The notes beneath the pieces are model-generated. The model was not told the DNA's origin. It saw only the letters and a program-made list of their open reading frames with translations, and searched no databases. A DNA stretch of 64,000 nt from Hansschlegelia zhihuaiae (GTDB lineage Bacteria; Pseudomonadota; Alphaproteobacteria; Rhizobiales; Methylopilaceae), in assembly GCF_004103825.1 (NCBI RefSeq), contig NZ_RYFI01000010.1:118788-182787 (forward strand), in the 5' to 3' direction. The translations under genes were made by a program, and so were the position numbers. This document shows, piece by piece, positions 56,543-64,000 of the stretch (its first letter is position 1; every line of letters begins with the position of its first letter).

Positions 56543-58050
56543 GCGACCCCGAGGCCGAGCAGGCCGTAGTCATCGACTTTCTGAAGAAGTTGCTCGGCCC
56601 GGATGTGAGCGAGCAGCGAACCCATATCTCCGTCATTCTCCTCGGTCGTAACACTGTCTGGAAGCTGAAGCGCGCCGTGAAGCTGCCCTATGTCGACTTC
56701 TCGACGGCGGGCGCGCGGCTCGATGACTGCGATCGGGAGGTCGCGCTCAACCGGCGCACGGCTGCGACGCTCTATCACGGCGTAAGACGGGTGACGCGCG
56801 CAGGCGATGGCCGCTTGGCCCTCGACGGCGAAGGGGCGCTGGTCGACGCCGCGGTGGAGATGGCGCGATTTCCATCGGACGCTCTCCTCGACCGGATGGC
56901 CGCGCGCGGCGATCTGACCGCCGCCGTCATTTCGCGTCTCGCTCTGGTCGTCGCCGACTTCCATCAAAACGCCAACTCCGTTGTCGATCGGAACGCCGGC
57001 GGAAGGATAGGCCGCGTCATCGACGGCAACGCGAGGCTGTTGCGAACCTCCGACGTCTTGGACCCCGAGGAGGTCGCTCGCTACTGCGCCGACTGCGACG
57101 TCGCCTACGAGCGTTTCTCGGGAATGCTCGACCGGCGGGGCGAGGCCGGCGCCGTGATACGCGGTCACGGAGATCTGCATCTCCAGAACATCTGCATGTG
57201 GCGGGGAGAGCCTACCCTTTTCGATTGCCTCGAGTTCGACGATGAGCTCGCCACCATCGATCGGCTCTATGACCTGGCGTTCCTTCTCATGGATCTGTGG
57301 CGGCGCGAGCTTCGCTCCCACGCGAACCTCGCGCTCAATCGCTATCTCGACAGAATCGACGACGAGTCGGCTCTGCCCCTCCTGCCGTTCCTCATGTCTA
57401 TCCGAGCGGCGGTGAGGGCGCATGTCGCCGCCGGTCAGGCGCAGGCCGACGACAGGAAGGCGCGAGAAGCCCGCGATTGCCTCTCTCTCGCGCGGAGGCT
57501 GCTGGAGCCTGTCGCGCCGAAGCTGGTGGCGATCGGCGGCTTCTCGGGTTCGGGCAAGTCGACGGTGGCGGCCGCCATCGCGCATGACGTCGGTCAGGCT
57601 CCCGGCGCGCGAATCCTCGGCAGCGACCGAATCCGAAAGGCGATGCTTGGCGTCGCTCCGGATCAGAAACTGCCGCAGGAGGCGTATCGGGCGGATGTGA
57701 CGAGCAGAGTCTACCAAGAAATCTGCGAGCGGGCCGGAAGCGTCCTAAGGTCAGGTCATGGCGTCGTCGCCGAAGCGACGTTCTCGACGCCGGTCGAGCG
57801 CTCTCGGATCGAGCAGGTCGCGTCCGCGTCGTCGTATGATTTCCGAGGAGTTTGGCTTGACGCCGCCGGGGAACTCCTGGCGAGCCGCGTTTCCCGCCGG
57901 ACTGGCGATGTCTCGGACGCCGACGTCAGCGTTCTGGCGGTCCAGTTGCGAAAGGGAGCCGGAGAAATCGGTTGGCCGAAGGTCGAAGCGTCGGGAGACG
58001 CCTTGGACGTTTCGAAACGGGTCGCCGGGCTTCTTTGCCGGTCCGCCTGA
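56539..58050 (+). CDS. Fused aminoglycoside-phosphotransferase-like / AAA kinase
   Basis: 503 residues. N-terminal kinase-like APH part with catalytic loop GHGDLHLQNI (about residues 209-218) and metal-binding FDCLEFDDELATID; C-terminal P-loop kinase with Walker A GGFSGSGKST (about 333-342). The same fusion is encoded by Rv2004c of the mycobacterial DosR regulon. Substrate unknown. Translationally coupled to the alcohol dehydrogenase (ATGA). Confidence 0.9.
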   Translation: MSDPEAEQAVVIDFLKKLLGPDVSEQRTHISVILLGRNTVWKLKRAVKLPYVDFSTAGARLDDCDREVALNRRTAATLYHGVRRVTRAGDGRLALDGEGALVDAAVEMARFPSDALLDRMAARGDLTAAVISRLALVVADFHQNANSVVDRNAGGRIGRVIDGNARLLRTSDVLDPEEVARYCADCDVAYERFSGMLDRRGEAGAVIRGHGDLHLQNICMWRGEPTLFDCLEFDDELATIDRLYDLAFLLMDLWRRELRSHANLALNRYLDRIDDESALPLLPFLMSIRAAVRAHVAAGQAQADDRKAREARDCLSLARRLLEPVAPKLVAIGGFSGSGKSTVAAAIAHDVGQAPGARILGSDRIRKAMLGVAPDQKLPQEAYRADVTSRVYQEICERAGSVLRSGHGVVAEATFSTPVERSRIEQVASASSYDFRGVWLDAAGELLASRVSRRTGDVSDADVSVLAVQLRKGAGEIGWPKVEASGDALDVSKRVAGLLCRSA

Positions 58051-58104
58051 AGGGTGGGCGCCGGCACGACGACGTCCCACATTGGCAAAGCGCGCTTCGG
58101 CCCG

Positions 58105-58617
58105 CTAGCCGACGTGGGGATCATAGCCGATATTCGCTTCGGCCTCGAGCGCCTCCGCAGTCGGAAAAGGAGACGTTGGAGCTCCAGCCAGGTCGCTGAG
58201 GGACGCCACGCTCATCACCTTGAGAATGTCGCTCCCGGCGTCGTCCGTCAGCGTGATGTATTCGCCCGGCGAGAAGCGATGCTCGTCAAGTCTGTAGCCG
58301 ACTCGATCATCCGCATCCGTCGCCGGATCGAAATCGAAGAACCAGACATTGCCCTCCGGTCCGCTGCGCCGCCGGAGCTTGCCGTGCAACGTGAGCGCAT
58401 CCGACCAGAAGCGAACGACGCCGCACTTGTCCGGCTGTTTCGCCCATTCGGTCAGGCTGAGCCGCCCCTGCTCATCCAGCGGCGCCACGAAGACATAGCC
58501 GCAATCAGCGGAGCCTGCCGGGCATCCTCGTCGCCGCGCCAACTGCAGCGTGACGACCTTCAGGCGAGCCCGCGGCGCGATCTGTCGAGAGCTTGCGGCT
58601 GACCTTCCCCGGCTCAT
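58105..58617 (-). CDS. Unrecognised protein, family member 2 of 3
   Basis: 170 residues from ATG 58617; the longer frame would run antisense through the neighbouring gene's sequence. Blocks shared with 9594-10061 and 58628-59128: TLQLARR, GYVFVAPLDEQGRLSL, CGVVRFWSD, VWFFDFDPATDADD, and GEYITLTDD. Soluble, no known motif. Starts 10 bases after the stop of member 3, so the two are adjacent operon genes arising by duplication. Confidence 0.8.
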   Translation of the reverse strand: MSRGRSAASSRQIAPRARLKVVTLQLARRRGCPAGSADCGYVFVAPLDEQGRLSLTEWAKQPDKCGVVRFWSDALTLHGKLRRRSGPEGNVWFFDFDPATDADDRVGYRLDEHRFSPGEYITLTDDAGSDILKVMSVASLSDLAGAPTSPFPTAEALEAEANIGYDPHVG

Positions 58618-58627
58618 GGGCGGCCCC

Positions 58628-59128
58628 TCAGGCTGCCGACGTTTTGAGACGCGCCGTCGTGGGGCACCGCGTCGCCAAGGGCGCAAGACGGTCCTCGGGA
58701 ACGAATTCTTCGACACTCGATACGCGGAATACGTGAGGCTCCCCGCGATGTTCGAGAGTGACGTATTCCCCCGTTCGGAACCGATGAATGTCGAGACGAT
58801 GCCCAATTTCGTCGTCGTCAGACCGGTCTGGATCGAAATCGAACATCCAGATCGCCCCACCACGTCCGCCCGCCCGGTGCTTCAGCAACCCGAACAGCGC
58901 ATTTTCCCCCGCCCAGAACCGGACGACGCGGCAGCGCGCCCTCTCCTTGCGCCAAAGCGAGAGACTAAGCATCCCTCGACTGTCGAGAGGCGCGACGAAG
59001 GCGTAGCCATAATGATCACTGCCATTCGGATGCTCAGGCTCCCGCGCAAGGCGCAGTCGCACGGTCATCAGTTTCGACCGGAGCTGACGCCGGCTTAGGG
59101 GCTCGACAGAGACGGACGGCGACGTCAT
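58628..59128 (-). CDS. Unrecognised protein, family member 3 of 3
   Basis: 166 residues from the ATG after GGAGGACAGG. Blocks: VRLRLAREPEHPNGSDHYG, YAFVAPLDSRGMLSLSLW, CRVVRFWAGEN, AIWMFDFDPDRSDDDE, GEYVTLEHRG and FRVSSVEEF. Closest to member 1 by the KERARCRVVRFWAG stretch. Second gene of a three-gene operon behind box 59499-59512. Confidence 0.8.
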   Translation of the reverse strand: MTSPSVSVEPLSRRQLRSKLMTVRLRLAREPEHPNGSDHYGYAFVAPLDSRGMLSLSLWRKERARCRVVRFWAGENALFGLLKHRAGGRGGAIWMFDFDPDRSDDDEIGHRLDIHRFRTGEYVTLEHRGEPHVFRVSSVEEFVPEDRLAPLATRCPTTARLKTSAA

Positions 59129-59145
59129 GGGACCTGTCCTCCAGG

Positions 59146-59439
59146 TCAGGCTGCGAGCCTGGCCGCGACAGCGACCGGACGCTGTGGGGCGACGCGCACC
59201 GCCGGTCCGTCGTCGGGAAACGACACGTCGCTGGCGGCGGAAGGGCTCAAAGCAGCGACGCGGCCGACGTGATCCAGCCAAGCCATCGCGATACGGACAT
59301 TGAAACGAATGGTCTCGACGGCGATCGCGAGCGGGAGATCCAGAGCGAGCGACTTCATGCTCAGCGCCATGAGGGCAGGATCAGGCATTGCGGCTTCCGC
59401 TGTCATTGCGGCCGCGGCGGCTTCCTCGGGCGAGATCAT
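59146..59439 (-). CDS. Small helical protein, distantly phasin-like
   Basis: 97 residues from the ATG with GGAG nine bases upstream; a longer frame would include the FNR box and is rejected. Ala-rich helices: MALSMKSLALDLPLAIAVETIRFNVRIAMAWLDHV, whose LP-x3-A-x-E-x2-RF spacing recalls the phasin at 49164-49496. Tail rich in Pro/Val/Ala. Family uncertain. First gene of the operon with unrecognised family members 3 and 2. Confidence 0.65.
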   Translation of the reverse strand: MISPEEAAAAAMTAEAAMPDPALMALSMKSLALDLPLAIAVETIRFNVRIAMAWLDHVGRVAALSPSAASDVSFPDDGPAVRVAPQRPVAVAARLAA

Positions 59440-59498
59440 CTGCGCGTCTCCATGTTCGAGTGAGCGAGCATCATCGGCGCTGAACGGCGGAAGGCGCA

Positions 59499-59512
59499 TT
59501 GAGCGAGATCAA
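59499..59512 (-). promoter_or_regulatory. FNR/FixK-like operator
   Basis: TTGAGCGAGATCAA: right half exact, one mismatch in the left. Predicted leader 25 bases to the start at 59439. Last such site seen in the window. Confidence 0.7.
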
Positions 59513-59744
59513 GGTTTCGCCGCGGCCCGCCCCTGCGTTCTTTCGCTGACGCCGGGGGGCCTGGGCCGAGGCGCTGCGGGCGTCTCTCTCGCCGCCTATC
59601 TGGACTTATGAGCGAAGGAGCGCAGAAGCGGATCTTTGGGCTGGAACAGGTCGGTCCTATCGGGAACAGAACGGCCGAAAGCCATAGCCTTCGGGCCGTT
59701 CGGTCTCATGGCAAGTCGCGGGCGCGCCGTCTTCCCCGGGCCGG
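59513..59744. other. Intergenic, no gene seen
   Basis: With the box just before it, 59440-59744 is a 305-base stretch without a supported gene. It marks the end of the low-oxygen island. Frames across it are antisense shadows of the reductase gene. Confidence 0.5.
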
Positions 59745-60812
59745 TCAGGCGGCATCGCGACGGTTGAGCTCGAGGCGCTCGTTGACGAGGCCGACGGTCT
59801 CGTCGAGCGTCGCGTTCCGCATGCCGCGTCCCGCGGCGATCGTCTGGACCAGCAGGTCGACGCGCTCGATCGCCTTGGCGCCGGCGAACAGCGCCCGGGC
59901 GGCGGAGGACGGGCTCGTCAGGCCATTGGCGGCGGCGGCGTATTTTTCGAAGGGCACGAGGTCGCGTTCCGCCGCGCCAAGCGCGACGCAGACTTCGCGG
60001 ACCCAGGCGTAGATCGCGCGCGACGCCTCGATGTCGGAATGCACCGCGTCGCGGATCGCCCGCGGGCCGCGCGGCGTCACGCAGCGGTAATTGCCGGTCA
60101 GCAGCATCGCCCATTTGGCGAGCGGCACGAAGATGCTGTCATGGACGCGGAGCTTCACCGGCAGCTCGACGGCATCGCCGTCGACCGTCCAGCGGGCCGC
60201 GTCGATCCCGGCCTCCAGGTCGCGCAGGACCGCGGTGTGTTCGTCCTTCTCGAAGCGCGAGACCTTGAAGTTGGTGGGCAGCGAGACCTGCAGCAGGTTG
60301 AGCGGCTCCCCCTGCGGGCGGAAGGCCTGCGGGTCCGGACTGCACAGCGTCAGGTAGGTCGGGTCGATCGGCGCCCAGACCGACGGGTCGGCATAGGCCG
60401 CCTCGAGGCCGCCGGTCGCGAGGCCCGGCAGACGCTTCAGATAGGGCAGCGGCGGCATGTTCATGATCGACATCGCCGGGGCCTTCGCTCGCCCGATGGC
60501 GGCCACGAGCTCCCGGACGCCGGGCGAGCGATATTGCGGCTCCTGCATGGCGAGGCCAATGAGGGCGTAGGCCGAGGGGTCGACGTCTCCGGGGCCGGCG
60601 GCCTCCAGCCGGCCGGGCAGGTCGCGCGACGCGATCTCGACCATGCCGCCGTCCTTCAGCGGCATGCGCACGCGCACGCCCTCGCGATTGATGAGCTCCG
60701 CCTCCTGGGGAAGGCAGACCAGCGTCACGTCGTTGCCGGCGAGCAGCAGCTTGGTCGCGAGCAGCGAACCGTAGGACGCGCCGAGGATGAGAATCTTGTG
60801 CGTTCCGCTCAT
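59745..60812 (-). CDS. Ketopantoate reductase-like (ApbA/PanE family) protein
   Basis: 355 residues from the ATG after AGGAATCGACCC. N-terminal Rossmann fold KILILGASYGSLLATKLLLAG (residues 5-25; GASYGS instead of the usual GxGxxG), conserved NMPPLPYLKRLPG and a helical C-terminal ApbA domain (LPVKLRVHDSIFVPLAKW). It is about 55 residues longer than PanE, so the substrate may differ from ketopantoate. Single gene outside the low-oxygen island. Confidence 0.8.
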   Translation of the reverse strand: MSGTHKILILGASYGSLLATKLLLAGNDVTLVCLPQEAELINREGVRVRMPLKDGGMVEIASRDLPGRLEAAGPGDVDPSAYALIGLAMQEPQYRSPGVRELVAAIGRAKAPAMSIMNMPPLPYLKRLPGLATGGLEAAYADPSVWAPIDPTYLTLCSPDPQAFRPQGEPLNLLQVSLPTNFKVSRFEKDEHTAVLRDLEAGIDAARWTVDGDAVELPVKLRVHDSIFVPLAKWAMLLTGNYRCVTPRGPRAIRDAVHSDIEASRAIYAWVREVCVALGAAERDLVPFEKYAAAANGLTSPSSAARALFAGAKAIERVDLLVQTIAAGRGMRNATLDETVGLVNERLELNRRDAA

Positions 60813-61247
60813 GGGTCGATTCCTGTGCGTTTCGGGGAAGCGCCGACGCCGAAGCCCGACGTCGCGGTCTCCGGATCCGGGTGCTTCGATTTTTCTTTTC
60901 ACCCCGCCGCCGAAGCCGAGGCGGGGACGCGCCCGGGAACGATATCGCCTCTCAATCGGGCGATAGGCAAGCTAATTTGAATGCAATAATAAGTGAGTTC
61001 GAGTGATGGATTGTTCGATCGGGAACTGTTGGTCCGGAGCTAGTTCATCAAGAGGCGAGCGTCCATTCGTTTTCATATTCGAAAAAAGCTCATAGAAACA
61101 ATTAGATATCAGCAGATGAGGCGGGGTTGGCTCGAAATGGCTTCAGTCGCGCTTAGCGCCGCCCCTGCGAAAATCAGAATTCATTAATGGCGCAGCGTTC
61201 TAAAGTTATGAACGCATAATGGCCATGCGAAAATGGTGGGCTCGGCG
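60813..61247. other. AT-richer intergenic region
   Basis: 435 bases with visibly lower GC than anywhere else in the window, especially 60960-61230 (runs such as GCAATAATAAG and ATTAGATATCAG). No frame is supported and no hairpin or known operator is evident. It holds the promoter of the reductase gene and the 3' flank of the FAD/Fe-S dehydrogenase. Confidence 0.6.
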
Positions 61248-63998
61248 TCAGCCCGCCAGCGCCATGTCGAGCACGCGCGCGACATGGATCGCCTCGCGTC
61301 CGGCCCCGTCGTGGATCTGGTGGCGGCAGCTCGTGCCGTCCGCCACCACGAGGTCGCCGCCCGCCGCCGCGCGCACGGCCGGCAGCAGCGAGAGTTCGCC
61401 CATCGCGAGCGAGACGTCGACGGTCTTGGCGCCATAGCCGAAGGCGCCCGACATGCCGCAGCAGCTCGACTCGATCGGCCGGACCTCGAGCCCGGGAATC
61501 GCCTTGAGCGCCGCCTGAACGGCGGTCATCGCGTCGAACGCCTTTTGGTGGCAGTGGCCGTGGAGATGCGCCACCCGGCCGCCCTGGTCCCTGAGCGGCA
61601 GGACGGTGCGGCCCTTGGCGATGTCGGCCGAAAGCAGCTCTTCGATGAGCACTGCCGCGTCGGCGACCGGCTGGACCTCCGCCTTCGGCAGCAGGGCGAA
61701 GAACTCGTCGCGGAAGGTGAAGAGGCAGGACGGCTCGAGCCCGACGACCCGGGCGCCTTTCGCGACATAGGGCGCGAGCGCGTCGAGCGTGCGCCGCGCC
61801 TCGGCGCGGGCCTCGTCGACGAGGCCGGCCGAGAGATAGGTCCGTCCGCAGCAGAGCGCCCGGCCGCCGTCCTTCGCCTCGACGCGGTGGATTCGGTAAC
61901 CGCCGGCGCCGAGCACGCGCTCGGCCGCCTCGAGGTTCTCGCGCTCGTAATAGCGGTTGAAGGTGTCGCCGAAGAGCACGACGTCGCGGCCGTCGCCCAT
62001 CACGTCCTCGGGCCGCGCAGTTCGCCCCTTCTGCGCCCAGGGCTTGCGCCATTTCGGCAGCGTGCGGCGCGCCGAGAAGCCGAGCAGCCTTTCGCTGAGC
62101 TTCGCCGCGCCCGGCATCCGGTCGCGCAGGTTCATCAGGGGCGCGAGACGCGCGGCCCAGGGCGCGTAGCGCGGCAGATGCGCGATCAGGCGCTCCTTGA
62201 GCGGCACTCCGTGGCGTGCGTGATAGGCGCTCAGGAACTCGATCTTCATGCGCGCCATGTCGACGCCCGTCGGGCAGTCGCGCTTGCAGCCCTTGCACGA
62301 GACGCAGAGGTCGAGCGTCTGCTTCATCTCCTCGGAGGTGAAGGCGTCAGGGCCGAGCTGGCCCGAGATCGCGAGCCGGAGCGTGTTGGCGCGCCCGCGC
62401 GTGACGTGCTGCTCGTCCTTGGTCGCGCGGTAGGACGGGCACATGGTGCCGGCCGTCATCTTCCGGCATGTGCCGTTGTTGTTGCACATCTCGACCGCCT
62501 GGCCGAAGCCGCCCCACTCCGACCAGTCGAGCGCGGGAGACGCAGGGACCGTGACGGCGTAGTCCGGCGCGAAGCGCATCAGCGAGCGGTCGTCGAATTT
62601 CGGGCCGCGGACGATCTTGTTCGGGTTCAGGCGGTTCCCGGGGTCGAAGGCGTCCTTCACTTGCTCGAAGGCGCGCGTGAGCTTTTCGCCGAACATCGGC
62701 TCGACGAATTCCGAGCGCGAGATGCCGTCGCCGTGCTCGCCCGAGAACGAGCCCTTGTAGCGGCGGACGAGCTCGCAGGCCTCCTCGGCGATGGCGCGCA
62801 TCTTCCGCGCGCCGTCCTCGGTCTTCATGTTGAGGATCGGCCTGACATGCAGGCAGCCGACCGAGGCGTGAGCGTACCAGGTGCCGCGCGTGCCGTGCTT
62901 CTCGAACACGGCGGTGACGGCGTCGGTGTAGTCCGCGAGATGCTCGAGCGGCACCGCGCAGTCCTCGATGAAGGAGATCGGCTTCCCGTCGCCCTTCATC
63001 GACATCATGATGTTGAGGCAGGCCTCGCGCACGCCCCAGACATTCGCCTGCCGGGAGGGCTCGACGACCTCGACCACGGCGTCGGGGAAGCCGTGGTCCG
63101 CCATGCAGTGGTCGAGCCGCTTCAGCTCGAGGCGCAGATGGGCCGCGTCGTCGCCTGCGAATTCGACCAGCAGCAGGCAGTTCGGCTTGCCCCTCGTGAT
63201 GTCGCCGAGCGTTCTGCGGAACAGCGGGATGTCGGCGCCCAGCGTGAGCACGTTGTTGTCCACGAGCTCGACCGCGACGGGGCCGAGCGCGACGAGGCGC
63301 CGGGTGGTCTCCATGGCGGAGCGGAAATCGGGGAAGTGGCAGACGCCCATCACGCGATGCTTCGGCAAAGGCGACAACTGCACGGTGATCTCGGTCGTGA
63401 CCGCGAGCGTGCCCTCGGAGCCGACCAGCAACCGGCTGAGGTTCGGCCGCGCGGGCAGCAGTTCGTCGAGATTGTAGCCGCCGACCCTGCGCTGGACCTT
63501 CGGAAAGATCGCCTCGATGTCTTCGCGATGCTCGTGGGCGAGCGCGGTCATCGCGGCCATCAGGTTGCGGGCGCGTGTCACGGCGTTGTCGCCGACCGGC
63601 CCGCCGTCGAGCCGGAACGCCTCCCCGTCGTGGAACAGCGCCCGCATCGCGAGCACGTTGTCGACGGTCTTGCCGTAGCGCAGCGAGCGGGCGCCGGACG
63701 AATTGTTGCCCGTCATGCCGCCGAAGGTGCAGCGGCTCGCGGTCGAGGGCTCAACGGGGAAGAACAGCCCGTCCTTCTTCGCGCGGGCGTTCAGATGCTC
63801 GAGCACCATGCCGGGCTGCACGACGGCGGTCCGGGCCTCCCGATCGAAGGCGATCAGGCCGTTGAGATGGCGTGAGAAATCGAGGATGAGGCCGGAGCCG
63901 ATCGGCTGGCCGTTCTGTGAGGTGCCGGCGCCGCGTGCGATGACCGGGACGCTGTGCTGGGCCGCGATCTGGAGCGCGGCCTGGACGTCCGCTTCCGA
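61248..63998 (-). CDS. FAD-binding and Fe-S dehydrogenase (YdiJ/D-2-hydroxyacid type), partial
   Basis: 916 residues visible; the start lies beyond the right edge and about 60-100 more residues are expected. FAD-binding PCMH domain: RGAGTSQNGQPIG, TFGGMTGNNSSGARS, GSEGTLAVTTEI; then FAD-oxidase C-terminal domain (HASVGCLHVRP; GEHGDGISRSEF). Fe-S part with CVSCKGCKRDCPTG (about residue 550) and C-terminal CCG domains (RALCCGRTYLS; HGHCHQKA; ESSCCGMSGAFGY). Relatives oxidise D-lactate or D-2-hydroxyglutarate and feed electrons to the respiratory chain. Confidence 0.93.
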   Translation of the reverse strand, partial: SEADVQAALQIAAQHSVPVIARGAGTSQNGQPIGSGLILDFSRHLNGLIAFDREARTAVVQPGMVLEHLNARAKKDGLFFPVEPSTASRCTFGGMTGNNSSGARSLRYGKTVDNVLAMRALFHDGEAFRLDGGPVGDNAVTRARNLMAAMTALAHEHREDIEAIFPKVQRRVGGYNLDELLPARPNLSRLLVGSEGTLAVTTEITVQLSPLPKHRVMGVCHFPDFRSAMETTRRLVALGPVAVELVDNNVLTLGADIPLFRRTLGDITRGKPNCLLLVEFAGDDAAHLRLELKRLDHCMADHGFPDAVVEVVEPSRQANVWGVREACLNIMMSMKGDGKPISFIEDCAVPLEHLADYTDAVTAVFEKHGTRGTWYAHASVGCLHVRPILNMKTEDGARKMRAIAEEACELVRRYKGSFSGEHGDGISRSEFVEPMFGEKLTRAFEQVKDAFDPGNRLNPNKIVRGPKFDDRSLMRFAPDYAVTVPASPALDWSEWGGFGQAVEMCNNNGTCRKMTAGTMCPSYRATKDEQHVTRGRANTLRLAISGQLGPDAFTSEEMKQTLDLCVSCKGCKRDCPTGVDMARMKIEFLSAYHARHGVPLKERLIAHLPRYAPWAARLAPLMNLRDRMPGAAKLSERLLGFSARRTLPKWRKPWAQKGRTARPEDVMGDGRDVVLFGDTFNRYYERENLEAAERVLGAGGYRIHRVEAKDGGRALCCGRTYLSAGLVDEARAEARRTLDALAPYVAKGARVVGLEPSCLFTFRDEFFALLPKAEVQPVADAAVLIEELLSADIAKGRTVLPLRDQGGRVAHLHGHCHQKAFDAMTAVQAALKAIPGLEVRPIESSCCGMSGAFGYGAKTVDVSLAMGELSLLPAVRAAAGGDLVVADGTSCRHQIHDGAGREAIHVARVLDMALAG

Positions 63999-64000
63999 CT

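Noticed and set aside
59596-60114. 172-codon minus-strand frame overlapping the reductase gene
   Set aside because: Another frame of the same strand with Arg/Pro-rich text; the reductase frame explains the region.
61233-63875. 880-codon plus-strand frame opposite the FAD/Fe-S dehydrogenase
   Set aside because: Arg/Asp/Val/His-rich shadow; the minus strand carries clear FAD and Fe-S motifs.

Overview
The window is high-GC DNA from an alphaproteobacterium, most likely a Hyphomicrobiales (Rhizobiales) member. The signs are the dnaA/dnaN/recF/gyrB order, a 5-aminolevulinate synthase of the alphaproteobacterial type, a FixLJ heme-PAS system, FnrN-type regulators, a zeta-type ATPase-inhibitor homologue and a Rhizobiales-style intergenic palindrome. 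A stand-alone pqqC hints at quinoprotein (PQQ) metabolism as in methylotrophs, but the genus cannot be fixed from the sequence alone.

Layout. 1-7.1 kb is the chromosome-maintenance block: end of dnaA, an opposed MscS-type channel, dnaN, recF, gyrB. From about 7.2 to 59.5 kb lies a large low-oxygen/energy-starvation island. It holds universal stress proteins (five), a zeta-like ATPase inhibitor with a cytochrome c, hemA and pqqC, ccoGHIS (fixGHIS), a copper-resistance operon under CsoR, a sulfotransferase, hemN divergent from ccoNOQP, two FNR-like regulators with Fe-S cysteines, OmpW, an acyl-CoA synthetase/GNAT fusion, cydAB(X), fixLJ plus a third receiver protein, a P2-type cation ATPase, alcohol dehydrogenases, a phasin, a split YeeE/YedE transporter, cardiolipin-synthase-like and EEP proteins, Hsp20, BON-domain protein, a NUDIX hydrolase, an APH/AAA kinase and three members of an unrecognised protein family. 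59.7-64 kb returns to general metabolism (ketopantoate-reductase-like protein; FAD/Fe-S dehydrogenase running off the end).

How it works together. Reading the intergenic regions by eye I find 22 matches or near-matches to the FNR/FixK operator TTGAY-N4-RTCAA. Most have their centre about 60-95 bases before a start codon, as expected if they sit at -41.5 of a promoter with a 20-50 base leader. They head almost every transcription unit of the island. With FixLJ and two FnrN-type proteins encoded inside it, the island looks like a self-contained oxygen-responsive regulon: high-affinity oxidases (cbb3 and bd), their haem and copper supply, ATP-saving factors, storage granules, chaperones and stress proteins. 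Its gene content resembles the mycobacterial DosR dormancy regulon. The copper operon (17.2-21.9 kb) and the sulfotransferase have no such operator and separate the two halves of the cbb3 locus.

All product names are from reading translated sequence and motifs; no database search was run. No rRNA, tRNA, insertion sequence or CRISPR array was seen.
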